This document shows positions 42,368-51,629 of a DNA stretch of 64,000 bases, piece by piece. The stretch is from assembly GCA_024224295.1 (NCBI GenBank), contig JAAENN010000020.1, positions 1-64,000 of the forward strand. The letters run 5' to 3'. Source of the DNA: Shimia sp. Lineage in GTDB: Bacteria > Pseudomonadota > Alphaproteobacteria > Rhodobacterales > Rhodobacteraceae. Position 1 is the stretch's first letter; the number at the start of each line of letters is the position of its first letter. Under the pieces are notes generated by a model. The model saw only the letters and a program-made list of their open reading frames with translations. It was not told the DNA's origin and made no database searches. The position numbers and the translations under genes were made by a program.

Positions 42368-45244
42368 TCATTGGCCCTCCTTCAGTTCTTGCGCGTCCGC
42401 GCCATCCTCAGGCGCCTCAGACGGATCATGATCCATGGGCGTCACGTTGATGGTTTCCCCGGCAAACCGCGCGATCCGCGACAGGCTGTACAGCATCAGC
42501 ATCACCGCGCCCAAAACAGCCAGGAACACGCCCAAATCAAACGCCATTGCCGTGGCCCACTCAAACTCCTCGATGGGTGGGAAATGCAGATAGCCATAAG
42601 CGCTGGTGAGGAACGGTTTGCCCGCCAGCCACGCGCCCACACCGGTCAATCCAGCAATGATCACGCCCCAGCCAATCATCGAGTGATACTCAATCCGCTG
42701 TCGTAACTGCGCCCAGGCAAAGCCCGAGGCCATATATTGCATCAGCAAGGCAATGGAGATCACCAGACCAGCGACAAAGCCGCCGCCCGGCTGGTTGTGA
42801 CCGCGCAGGAAGATGTAGAGCCCAACCATCACCGCTATCGGCAACATGGCACGGGTTGCCACTACCATCATCAGTGGGTGACGGTCACGCGACCGATCTG
42901 GCGAAAACGCGCGATCGCGCAAACGTTTCGCCGCCGGCCCACGCAACAGCGCGTCCATCAACGCAAAGATCGTAAGACCAGCAATGCCCAGCACAATGAT
43001 CTCGCCGTAGGTATCGTAGCCCCGGAAATCCACGAGGATCACGTTCACCACATTGGTACCACCGCCGCCTTTGTAAGAGTTGGCGAGGTGATAGGCGGAA
43101 ATGCTGTCCACATCCCGGGTCAAGAAAGCCATCGCTAAGGCCGCAACGGCGCCACCTCCCGCTATTGCCACAACCGCGTCGCGTAAACGCTTGCCATTGC
43201 TGCTTTCTGCCGGTGTGTCCTTGGGCAGGAAGTAAAGCGCCAAGAGCAGCAGCATGATGGTTACAGTCTCAACCGAAATCTGCGTCAGTGCGAGATCCGG
43301 CGCCGAGAGGTATACAAAGCCCCCCGAAATTACGAGACCAATGATCGAGATAAACACCAAGGAGCGAAAGCGACGGCGGTGCTGACTTACGACCAAGAAG
43401 GTCGCAACGACCAACGACAGCCAGCCGACCCAAACCAATGGCGGAACCGGCAAGATCTCCCGCGTTGGCGCGCCAATACCTCCGGTGAAATATGCGTGCG
43501 CGCCCACCCCAACAGCCGCCAACACCAACAACGCTAGATATCGGCTCATCACGCCATTATGGGTGCCACGGGCAAAAGCTTTGGCCATCGCCACACAGCC
43601 TTCCATGATAGCATCAAAGATCGCTTTTGCCTCAGGCCGCGGTACGCGCAGCCAGAGCGCGTCCAGCTTGCCATGAATGGCCAGAAGGACACCGCCAACG
43701 GCAAAGGCCACAACAGACATCCAAAGCGCTGGCGTCACACCATGCCACAGCTTCAGATGTGGGTGCGTGTCCAATCCGGTCACGGCGTTGGCTGCCACGG
43801 TCACCAGTGGCTCCGCCAAAAACGGCATCGCACCAATCGCAACCACCAGCACCGTCAGCAACGCAGGCGCGGCATAAAGCCCAAAAGGCGGATCATGCGG
43901 CGTAGATGGATAATCGTCGCGCACCGGCCCGCCAAACACGTGGAAAATAAATCGGAAGGAGTAAGCCACAGAAAAACAAGCACCCAAAGTTGCCAAAACG
44001 GGCACAATCCAAGGGTTGTTGTACCAGACCGTATGAGCCGCCTCCTCAAGCATCATCTCTTTGGAAATGAACCCATTTAGCGGAATAGTGCCCGCCATCG
44101 ACAGGGCTGTTATGGTACCAATAATCGCCGTAATCGGCATCAGCTTTGCCAGACCACCCAACCGCTTTACGTCGCGCGTGTGCGCCTCATGGTCGACAAT
44201 CCCGGCGGTCATAAACAACGCCGCCTTGAAAGTCAGATGGTTGATGATGTGGAACACCGCCGCGATCACCGCCGCCTTGGTCCCAAAACCCAACAGCATG
44301 GTCAGCAGGCCAAGATGGCTCACCGTAGAAAACGCCAGCAAGCCTTTGAGATCATCTTTAAACAGCGCGATCACCGCGCCCAACACCATAGTGATCAGAC
44401 CCGTGGTCGCCACGATATAGAACCAAGGGTCCGTACCAGCGAGAACAGGCCACATCCGTGCCATCAGAAACACACCGGCTTTCACCATCGTGGCAGAATG
44501 CAAGTACGCGGACACTGGGGTTGGCGCGGCCATCGCATGTGGCAGCCAGAAGTGGAACGGGAACTGGGCGGACTTTGTGAATGCCCCAATCAAGATCAGG
44601 ATCAACGCGGGCATATACCACTCGCTCGCCTTGATCACATCCCCCTGCGCCAAAATGTCGGTCAGGTTATAGCTGCCAACGATATTCCCAAGGATCAGCA
44701 TGCCGCCGATCATCGCCAAGCCACCCGCGCCGGTCACGGTCAACGCCATACGCGCGCCCTGGCGACCTTCCGGCAGGTGCTTCCAATAGCCGATCAACAG
44801 GAAGGACGAGAGACTGGTCAGCTCCCAGAAGATCAGCAAAAGCAGGATGTTGTCGGACAGAACAATGCCCAGCATCGCGCCTTGGAAGAGCAATAGATAG
44901 GTGTAGAACTGCCCCATTGGATCTTTGGCGGACAAGTAAAACCGCGCATATAGAATGATCAGCAGGCCAACTCCAAGGATCATCCCCGCAAACAGCAGCC
45001 CCAGACCATCCAAAAAAAAGCTCGCAGAGAGACCCAGCTGCGGCAGCCAGTCAATAGTCGTACTGACCACTTCCCCGCGCATCACTGCAGGGGCTTGAGT
45101 GGCCAATAGTAACAGCGCCAAAACTGTCGGAACGGCAGTAAATGAGGCACAGGCGTTGCGCCCAGCTCGGATCATAACCCCCGGCGCCAATGCGCCAAGG
45201 AAAGGTAAAATGGCAATTATTGCCAGAATACTGCCGTCGTTCAT
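42368..45244 (-). CDS. phaAB: fused Mrp/Pha cation-proton antiporter subunits A and B
   Basis: A 958-residue fusion. Residues about 1-760 are the NuoL-like subunit A (FFEWELTSLSSFLLIGYW-type block at about 140-157, then KSAQFPFHFWLPHAMAAPTPVSAYLHSATMVKAGVFLMAR). The C-terminal part is subunit B (FLRGHNQPGGGFVAGLVISIALLMQYMASG near residue 815). Fusion of A and B is the normal arrangement in rhizobia and roseobacters. It is the first gene of the phaAB-C-D-E-F-G operon, which has a role in pH and salt homeostasis. A 129-nt gap separates it from the cytochrome gene upstream. Confidence 0.95.
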   Translation of the reverse strand: MNDGSILAIIAILPFLGALAPGVMIRAGRNACASFTAVPTVLALLLLATQAPAVMRGEVVSTTIDWLPQLGLSASFFLDGLGLLFAGMILGVGLLIILYARFYLSAKDPMGQFYTYLLLFQGAMLGIVLSDNILLLLIFWELTSLSSFLLIGYWKHLPEGRQGARMALTVTGAGGLAMIGGMLILGNIVGSYNLTDILAQGDVIKASEWYMPALILILIGAFTKSAQFPFHFWLPHAMAAPTPVSAYLHSATMVKAGVFLMARMWPVLAGTDPWFYIVATTGLITMVLGAVIALFKDDLKGLLAFSTVSHLGLLTMLLGFGTKAAVIAAVFHIINHLTFKAALFMTAGIVDHEAHTRDVKRLGGLAKLMPITAIIGTITALSMAGTIPLNGFISKEMMLEEAAHTVWYNNPWIVPVLATLGACFSVAYSFRFIFHVFGGPVRDDYPSTPHDPPFGLYAAPALLTVLVVAIGAMPFLAEPLVTVAANAVTGLDTHPHLKLWHGVTPALWMSVVAFAVGGVLLAIHGKLDALWLRVPRPEAKAIFDAIMEGCVAMAKAFARGTHNGVMSRYLALLVLAAVGVGAHAYFTGGIGAPTREILPVPPLVWVGWLSLVVATFLVVSQHRRRFRSLVFISIIGLVISGGFVYLSAPDLALTQISVETVTIMLLLLALYFLPKDTPAESSNGKRLRDAVVAIAGGGAVAALAMAFLTRDVDSISAYHLANSYKGGGGTNVVNVILVDFRGYDTYGEIIVLGIAGLTIFALMDALLRGPAAKRLRDRAFSPDRSRDRHPLMMVVATRAMLPIAVMVGLYIFLRGHNQPGGGFVAGLVISIALLMQYMASGFAWAQLRQRIEYHSMIGWGVIIAGLTGVGAWLAGKPFLTSAYGYLHFPPIEEFEWATAMAFDLGVFLAVLGAVMLMLYSLSRIARFAGETINVTPMDHDPSEAPEDGADAQELKEGQ

Positions 45245-45373
45245 CGGCGCCCTCCCATTCGTTGCCTCAGACTGATAAGCATCCGCCCCCCCTAAAACAA
45301 CCGGCGCATACCCAAAATACCTTAGAAAAACTCCAAGTTTTGGGCCGTTTGTGCGCAGATGCCGCAGGAGGGC

Positions 45374-47311
45374 TCAGAATTGCTCCGCCAACAGCTGCAA
45401 ATCCGGATCATCAGGATTGTAGGTCAGCGCCTGTCGCATGCGCTTTTGGGCTGCCTGACGGCCTTCAACTTGCGCCGTCATTCGGACCAAGCTGCTCCAG
45501 GCCTGCGGGTTCTGCGGGTTGAGCCGCACCGCTTCTGACAGTGCAGCAATGGCCGAAGGAATATTACCCGACACCATCGAATAGCCCGCCACCTGCAAGT
45601 GCGCCTCGGCAAAATCCATCTGGTTCTGCATCACAGTGCCAAACTCACGATAGGCTTGCCCCAACGCAGACCGCAGGCTGTCCGGCAAGCGATTAGGCCG
45701 CTGGCTCATGATTGCCCGCGCTGCCGCCAGTCGCACTGCCCGCACCTCATCCTGCAAACCTTTCAATAGGTACGGCGCTGTCGCCACCACCGCCCGCGCC
45801 CGCAAGGCATTCAACGCCCCCACCCGGATTTGCGGGTCGTCGTTGTCTAAGAACGCACCCAACTCTTCCAAATCCAAAGAGGTCGCCCCCGGTCCCAACA
45901 ACCACAACGCCGTTGCGCGCACCAAATTTGACTGCGCATCATCCTGTGCCACCCCCATCAACTCATTCGCCGCGGCCTGAGGGTTTGCGCGACCTTTGGC
46001 CAATACCTCGCCATAATGCGGCTCCAGCCAACGCCCGTCGGGGAACCACTCTTCCACCCTCTTCGCTGCCCACGCGTTGCTCTTTTCATCATGGCAGATA
46101 GTGCAAGCATTAGGACTGCCCAACGTATCGCTCAAATCAGGACGCGGCACGCGAAAGCTGTGATCGCGGCGCGGATCCGTGCCCATGTAAACCTTGTCCA
46201 CCATGTGGCAACTCACACATTGCGCCGCCTCAGTGCCCTCAGGGTGGTTGGTGTGCGCCACATCCTCATAGTCCGCCAACCGTAAGCTCTCAAATTCCGG
46301 ATTGCCTGCAAGCGAATGGCATTGGGTGCAAACCGCGTTGCCCTCTGCAACAACCTCCGCCGAATGCGGCGCGTGACAATTGGCGCAGGTCACACCTTTC
46401 TGGGACATCTTGGATTGCAGGAACGAGCCGAAAACATAAACCTCATCCAAAATCTGCCCGTCCGCGTGGTACAACCCCGGCCGCAGCATCGCCAGGTTGT
46501 AGTTGTCGGCAAAGGCCGCTCCCGGCAGCGGATTGCCATTGCCAAAGCCTTCTCGCCGCGAATGGCAGCCCGCGCATTGTTCCATTGCTTCAGCTGGATC
46601 TGACATCGTCGCCGTGAAGCCCCAATCGTCCAAGGACACCGCAAAGCGCTCGGGCTTTGCCCCGTCCACAATGGTCAAATGGGCCGCACCGGGACCGTGG
46701 CAAGCTTCACAGCCCACGCCGATTTCAACCTGTTGGCTGGCATATCGCTTGGTCTGAAAGTCGTAATTCTTCTCAAACCCAGTCGAGTGACATTCCGCAC
46801 AACGACTGTTCCAGTTTTTGTAGACACCGGTCCAATGAAACGCATCTTCGGGCGGTAAGTCCTGATCTGGATAGAGGTGGTACCACCGCTTCTGCTCGAC
46901 ATCCCAAACGACATCAAAACTCTGCAATCGCCCTTTGCCGGTCGACAGGATAGGATGTTCGAGGGGATGCACCCCGCCAACCGAATGCATCTCATAAGTC
47001 GCCTCAACGCCATCCTTCTCGTGCACCGTCACAACATAAGTATCGCCATCCTTTTTAAAGGTCGCGCGCATACCATCATGCTCAAAGCTTTCGCCCTCAA
47101 AAGCACCAACAAAACTGTCCACCCCAGGCATTCGCCAGGCCTCGCCATGGTGCGAGGTTTTCCATGCGTCATAGGCTTCTGTATGACAGTCCTTACAGGC
47201 CTCTGACCCGACGTAGGCTGGGACGCCTGCGCCATGCGGCGTCTGCGCATATCCGGCAGTGCCCAGCATCACGCACGCCAGGGCCATGCCGAAAAAAGTC
47301 TTAAATGTCAT
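45374..47311 (-). CDS. secreted octaheme c-type cytochrome with HEAT/TPR-like C-terminal region
   Basis: A 645-residue periplasmic protein with signal peptide (cleavage near GYA-QT). Eight CxxCH heme sites lie at residues 39-43, 171-175, 201-205, 246-250, 309-313, 328-332, 365-369 and 403-407. The spacing and the motifs GCEACHGPGAAH and CVSCHM recall cytochrome c554-like multiheme proteins. From about residue 415 to the end there are helical repeats: HEAT-like (DDPQIRVGALNALRAR) and then TPR (AIAALSEAVRLNPQNPQAWSSL). The electron donor and acceptor are unknown. It is the last gene of the MoxR-Bat operon, 11 nt after batD. Confidence 0.88.
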   Translation of the reverse strand: MTFKTFFGMALACVMLGTAGYAQTPHGAGVPAYVGSEACKDCHTEAYDAWKTSHHGEAWRMPGVDSFVGAFEGESFEHDGMRATFKKDGDTYVVTVHEKDGVEATYEMHSVGGVHPLEHPILSTGKGRLQSFDVVWDVEQKRWYHLYPDQDLPPEDAFHWTGVYKNWNSRCAECHSTGFEKNYDFQTKRYASQQVEIGVGCEACHGPGAAHLTIVDGAKPERFAVSLDDWGFTATMSDPAEAMEQCAGCHSRREGFGNGNPLPGAAFADNYNLAMLRPGLYHADGQILDEVYVFGSFLQSKMSQKGVTCANCHAPHSAEVVAEGNAVCTQCHSLAGNPEFESLRLADYEDVAHTNHPEGTEAAQCVSCHMVDKVYMGTDPRRDHSFRVPRPDLSDTLGSPNACTICHDEKSNAWAAKRVEEWFPDGRWLEPHYGEVLAKGRANPQAAANELMGVAQDDAQSNLVRATALWLLGPGATSLDLEELGAFLDNDDPQIRVGALNALRARAVVATAPYLLKGLQDEVRAVRLAAARAIMSQRPNRLPDSLRSALGQAYREFGTVMQNQMDFAEAHLQVAGYSMVSGNIPSAIAALSEAVRLNPQNPQAWSSLVRMTAQVEGRQAAQKRMRQALTYNPDDPDLQLLAEQF

Positions 47312-47322
47312 ACAGCTGTCTT

Positions 47323-48603
47323 TCAGTTCTGATGCGTGGAGACCGGATTAAGCGGTGGCAAATCCGGAGTCTTCGTGTCGCGACGATAGCGGGTTTCGTG
47401 GTGTTTTCTATGGCAGAGTGTTTTGAGGTGCTGCCAAGCCTGCACTTCCTCGGCTGCGCTGTCATTGCCAAACCGCGCCGCGCCAATCTGCAAGAAGGCT
47501 TCTTCAATAGCTTTCTCAACCTCTTGTCCGGCAAGCGGTACCTTCTGCGCCCAACGCAAATAGGCCAGTTTAGCGGCACTCAAATCCCGCCTCTGCAAAG
47601 CTGTCTTGAGACCACCGTACGCGTACCCCGCGCTCTGCAACCACCGATCCTGCGCTCTGTGCCAAAACCGGCGCAAAACCGGCACGCCCCAACGCACAAG
47701 TGCCCATGCAGAAAGTAACAGCACCGCCAAAGCCGCGCCCCATCGCACTACCTTTTTAACATCCAACGGCTCTGCACTTGGCGCCAAAACCGGTGCGTCC
47801 GCTTGCACCTCAATGGCTTCTGCCGAGGCTTCTTCCACTTTGCCAGTCTTAAGGTTGAACCACTGCAAACGCACTGCAGGCAAAGCGCCTGCCACACCGC
47901 CTTCCACCACATAAATAGTCTTCTCAACGCGCGAGCCACTCACCACGCTGCGGTTCTCTATCTCTTCCACCAATGGGCTCTCCGGATAGGCCCGCAACCC
48001 CGCAAGCCCCTCCTCTGGCGTCACAGAAGGCAAGAACATCGGCGACACGCCGTCGATCTTCACTTCAAGGACCCGCGTAAAACTCGATCCGGCCGCCAGC
48101 CCGGAGGTATCCCCCTCAACGGTCTGAGTCAGTGCGAGCTTCTCCGCCGCCACAAACGGATCAAGTCCCTCAGCCCCCTCTGGCACAATACCCGTCACCG
48201 TCTGCGCTGGCACCGGCAAAGTCGCCTCCAAAACATCACTCCCCTCAAGCGCGCGATAACGTACCTTCACCTCACCCGCCGGGATCTCAAACGTGCCCGG
48301 CACCACTGGCGTGATCTGATAGCGTCGCGAAATCCCGGACCATGTCTCCCCACCAATGCTCTTGCTGGTGGGAGAGCTCGCCTTGGACGGCAGCCGCACC
48401 ATCAAGTTCGGCGTCTCAAAGTCCGGCCACACCGGCGGGTCCGGCATGAAGGTCGGGACCAAGACCGTCAGCCGCAGCGTCAACGGCTGCCCCGGCACGG
48501 TCTCACTTTCCTCAAAAGTCACCTCAAGCTTAGGCTGCACATCCTGCGCCCAAACCGTCACGACACTCGCCAGCCAGAGCGCGATGACAACACCCCACCT
48601 CAT
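47323..48603 (-). CDS. BatD-like membrane protein
   Basis: A 426-residue protein with a signal peptide (ending VWA-QD), a large periplasmic beta-rich region and one late membrane segment (about residues 285-305, VVRWGAALAVLLLSAWALVRW), then a cytoplasmic helical tail. The motif LEVTFEESETVPGQPLTLRLTVLVPTFMPDPPVWPDFE is typical of BatD ('oxygen tolerance') proteins. The ATG at 48603 is chosen because it forms an ATGA overlap with the preceding gene. In Bat systems it works with the VWA proteins; the exact role is not settled. Confidence 0.85.
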   Translation of the reverse strand: MRWGVVIALWLASVVTVWAQDVQPKLEVTFEESETVPGQPLTLRLTVLVPTFMPDPPVWPDFETPNLMVRLPSKASSPTSKSIGGETWSGISRRYQITPVVPGTFEIPAGEVKVRYRALEGSDVLEATLPVPAQTVTGIVPEGAEGLDPFVAAEKLALTQTVEGDTSGLAAGSSFTRVLEVKIDGVSPMFLPSVTPEEGLAGLRAYPESPLVEEIENRSVVSGSRVEKTIYVVEGGVAGALPAVRLQWFNLKTGKVEEASAEAIEVQADAPVLAPSAEPLDVKKVVRWGAALAVLLLSAWALVRWGVPVLRRFWHRAQDRWLQSAGYAYGGLKTALQRRDLSAAKLAYLRWAQKVPLAGQEVEKAIEEAFLQIGAARFGNDSAAEEVQAWQHLKTLCHRKHHETRYRRDTKTPDLPPLNPVSTHQN

Positions 48604-50171
48604 GGCTGCTCTCCCCGTGCAGCTTCCAGCCGGAACCTCTGCTTCAAGAAATCCTCCGTGCGCGTGTCCACTGTGCGCATCCATTGTTCAGTGGACAAAT
48701 GCGCCAGTGCATCTTCCTGCGGCACCTCGATTTGCGTGTCTTCACCACGTCCAGTTTCATTGTCAAACACCATATCGTCCGCGCCAATGCCAGTGTCTTC
48801 ACCGGTGTCGGACTGCTCCCGCGTGGTCTCCACATACTCCACAATGGCTTTTGAAATCGGCAAGTTCTGCTGCGCACCTTCATGTTCCGGATCAATTTCC
48901 AGCGCCCGCTCGAACGCCCGCACCCCATCGCGATACCCCCGCGATTTCAAATGCGCCATACCTTGTAAAAACGCCGCCTCTGCCGTGTCCAGCCGCGCCA
49001 TCTCCTGCGCCGCTGTCTCGTATTGCCCACTTCGGTAGAGCGCCACACCGCGCAGGTACGGGTCTTCAAACGCCGTCGCAGCATCCGCGTAGTCCTTACG
49101 CTCAAACGCCCGCCACCCCTGCTGATCCGGCGTCAGAAACCAATCACGCCAGCCCTCTGCCTGCGCCTGTCCTGGCTGCAAAAGCCATAGCACCAGGGCT
49201 GCCTGCCCCGCCCAACGTACCGCCATGCCGCGCCGGAACCACAGCAGCAATAGCACCAACGCGGGCCAAGCCAGCCACGCGCCGCGATCCTCCCACGGCT
49301 GCGCCTCGTCTTCCAACTGAGCTCGGCGATAGGCCGAGGCCAGCGAGCGCTCAACCTCCGCCACGTCGCCATTGTCAGGCGTCACCCGTGTAGCCGACGC
49401 CCCATTCGGTACCTGCGGTAAGTCTTGGCCGTCTGGCACCATGAACAGAAAGCTCATTGAGGCCACAGTCTCGGAGGCCGTAGCCCCCTCCTCATCGCCC
49501 CCAGCTTGCCTCCAAGTCTCCGTGAGTTCCGCCGCCGCACTGGCTGACAACTGATCGACCATAAACAAAACACCACCCGGCGCGCCTTCCCGCGCCAACA
49601 GCGCCTGCGCCGTCGTAAACCCGGCCTGAATGTCCTGCCCTTCAATTGGCATCACCGCCGTGGTCAACCCTTCGAGGTAAGGCTGCATCACACCGGGATC
49701 CTCACTCATCGGCACCACAACATGCGCAGACCCCGCAAAGGCTACCAACGCTGTCCGTGCGCCGCTGCGCAATGCGAGCAAATCCATGGTCTTCTGCCGC
49801 GCCCGGGCCAGTCGCTCTGGCGCCACATCGTTTTGTTCCATCGACGGTGTGACTTGCATCACCACCACCAAGGGCGCGGTCTGGGCCGCAAACGGTGTCG
49901 GTGCGCGGGTCCAACTTGGTCCGGCCACGGCCGCCACCAACAGCAAAAGCACTAATGAAATCACATCAATCGGCTGCACCCGCCCTGCTGAGTTCCCAGG
50001 AACGGTCAGTGCCTCAGCCAAATGCGGTGCAAGCCAGCCGTCGTTGCCTCCCGTTGCGCCACGCCGCTGACGCAACCGCAACCAGGTCACTAATACCGGC
50101 AAGGCCAACATCAGCAACCAAGGCCGCAAGAAATGGAACGCCTCAAGGAAAAGGGACAGGTCCACGGTCAT
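48600..50171 (-). CDS. BatB/BatC-type fusion: VWA domain plus TPR region
   Basis: A 523-residue membrane protein. It has N-terminal membrane segments (residues 13-29 and 68-84), then a VWA domain (about 95-290), a further membrane pair (about 302-335) and a TPR region (ALYRSGQYETAAQEMARL, AFERALEIDPEHEGAQQNL) with an acidic tail. The metal-site motif reads Q106-V-T-P-S110 instead of D-x-S-x-S, so the first MIDAS ligand is missing. It overlaps BatA and BatD by ATGA. It combines what are separate BatB and BatC genes elsewhere. Confidence 0.85.
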   Translation of the reverse strand: MTVDLSLFLEAFHFLRPWLLMLALPVLVTWLRLRQRRGATGGNDGWLAPHLAEALTVPGNSAGRVQPIDVISLVLLLLVAAVAGPSWTRAPTPFAAQTAPLVVVMQVTPSMEQNDVAPERLARARQKTMDLLALRSGARTALVAFAGSAHVVVPMSEDPGVMQPYLEGLTTAVMPIEGQDIQAGFTTAQALLAREGAPGGVLFMVDQLSASAAAELTETWRQAGGDEEGATASETVASMSFLFMVPDGQDLPQVPNGASATRVTPDNGDVAEVERSLASAYRRAQLEDEAQPWEDRGAWLAWPALVLLLLWFRRGMAVRWAGQAALVLWLLQPGQAQAEGWRDWFLTPDQQGWRAFERKDYADAATAFEDPYLRGVALYRSGQYETAAQEMARLDTAEAAFLQGMAHLKSRGYRDGVRAFERALEIDPEHEGAQQNLPISKAIVEYVETTREQSDTGEDTGIGADDMVFDNETGRGEDTQIEVPQEDALAHLSTEQWMRTVDTRTEDFLKQRFRLEAARGEQP

Positions 50172-51151
50172 GCCCGCGCCCTCCCGTGATCGCGCAGCCA
50201 AAGCGACATCAACAGGACCAACCCAACCGCCAAGGCCGCCATCAACGGCCAGTGCGCTAAATCCTGTTGTGGCCGCCAACTCAGCATCTCGACCTCCTGC
50301 GGGTTCAGCGCGTCAATCTCGTCGTAAACATTGTCCAACGCCGCCGCATCAGCGGCAAAATACGCGTCTCCCCCAGTGCGTTGCGCCAAGTTGGTCAGCA
50401 GGTCCATGTCCAGGCGATCCTCGCCGCTGGCCTCCGGGTCGCCCACGCCAATCGCAAACATACGCACACCTTTGTCTCGCGCAATCTCGGCGGCGTTCAC
50501 CGGACTCATCCGGCTCGCCGTGTCATTGCCGTCAGACATCAGGATCAACAGCCGTTCCTCAATCTCGCTGGCCTCAAATGTGTTGATTGCCAAACCAATC
50601 GTGTCGCCCAGCGCCGTATGTGGCCCCGCCATGCCCACCTCGGTCTGCGCCAACAGCGCCCGCACCGTGTCCAGATCTTCGGTCAACGGCGCCTGTACAT
50701 AAGCCCGCGTGCCAAACACGATCAGCGCCACCCGGTCACCAGACCGATCCACCAAAAACGCTTCGACCACCTCTTGCACAGCCGCCAAACGTTGCACCGG
50801 TTTGCCGTCCTCACCGGGAAAATCCCGCGTGTCCATGCTGCCGGAAATATCAATCGACAGGATCACATCCCGGGTCGCCTTGGTGATCTCCTGCGGTGGT
50901 CCCAACCGCACCGGTCCTGCCAAGGCCAGCACCAACAGCCCCCACATCAGGCCACCCCCGATCAGCGCCCGCCGCTTATGCGCCACAATCGCCGCGCCGT
51001 CTTGAACGGTCAGCCCGGCAGCTTCTGCAATCTGATCAAAGAACGGCACCCGCAAGGCGTCTTGGCGTTGCCTGTAGGGAGTCACAATACGCCGCCAGAT
51101 CAACGGCAAAGGCAAAAGCAGCAACACAAGCGGATGGCTCAGCTCAAACAT
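50168..51151 (-). CDS. BatA-type VWA-domain membrane protein
   Basis: A 327-residue protein with two N-terminal membrane segments (about residues 6-20 and 63-80), a VWA domain and a C-terminal membrane segment (305-320). The MIDAS motif D101-I-S-G-S105 is intact, followed by RLAAVQEVVEAFL, HTALGDTIGLA and ERLLILMSDGND. Its start overlaps the DUF4381 gene by 8 nt. In Bat operons this protein pairs with BatB and MoxR. Confidence 0.9.
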   Translation of the reverse strand: MFELSHPLVLLLLPLPLIWRRIVTPYRQRQDALRVPFFDQIAEAAGLTVQDGAAIVAHKRRALIGGGLMWGLLVLALAGPVRLGPPQEITKATRDVILSIDISGSMDTRDFPGEDGKPVQRLAAVQEVVEAFLVDRSGDRVALIVFGTRAYVQAPLTEDLDTVRALLAQTEVGMAGPHTALGDTIGLAINTFEASEIEERLLILMSDGNDTASRMSPVNAAEIARDKGVRMFAIGVGDPEASGEDRLDMDLLTNLAQRTGGDAYFAADAAALDNVYDEIDALNPQEVEMLSWRPQQDLAHWPLMAALAVGLVLLMSLWLRDHGRARA

Positions 51152-51629
51152 CTGCTCCCTCCGGTGCCTTATGCGATGTGACCCACGTACGCGCAGCTAT
51201 AAGCAACTGCGGATCAGCCGCCACCGGACCTCTCTGATAGCCCGCGCTCGCTAACGCCGTGTCCTCAAACTGCCCCGAGCCAGTCTCTGCCAAAAACGTG
51301 ACCCAAGCTTGCCCACTCAACCCAGCCACGCGCCGTCGCCCATAGGCAACCATCGCCGCGCGTTTCAGAATGCCCGAGACAGCTGCCGCATCATCCCCAG
51401 CCTGCGACAGCGCCTTCAACGCTGCCCGCCGATAGGCATTGGCGCGATAGTGTCGCCACATCCGACAGCCACGCCACACTGCAACAGCCAAAACAATGCC
51501 CAGTATCACCAGCCACCCTGCCGTCTGCGGCACCATCGACACCTGTGCCGGATCAGGCACTTCGACAAGCTGATTGATCAGCCCCACAAGGCTGTCGTTG
51601 TCCACGGCTGAGGAGGCCTCGTCGCTCAT
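51144..51629 (-). CDS. DUF4381-family membrane protein
   Basis: A 161-residue protein with one membrane segment (about residues 38-56, GWLVILGIVLAVAVWRGC). The block YRRAALKALSQAGDDAAAVSGILKRAAMVAYGRRRVAGLSGQAWVTFL is the DUF4381 signature. It is a constant partner in MoxR-DUF58-VWA operons; its biochemical role is unknown. The ATG at 51629 overlaps the DUF58 stop as ATGA. Confidence 0.85.
   Translation of the reverse strand: MSDEASSAVDNDSLVGLINQLVEVPDPAQVSMVPQTAGWLVILGIVLAVAVWRGCRMWRHYRANAYRRAALKALSQAGDDAAAVSGILKRAAMVAYGRRRVAGLSGQAWVTFLAETGSGQFEDTALASAGYQRGPVAADPQLLIAARTWVTSHKAPEGADV

Noticed and set aside
45327-45341. AAAACTCCAAGTTTT as the terminator between the cytochrome and phaAB genes
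   Set aside because: The six-base stem is entirely weak apart from one pair and the loop is only three bases. I do not count it as a terminator, though some end signal is expected in this 129-nt gap.
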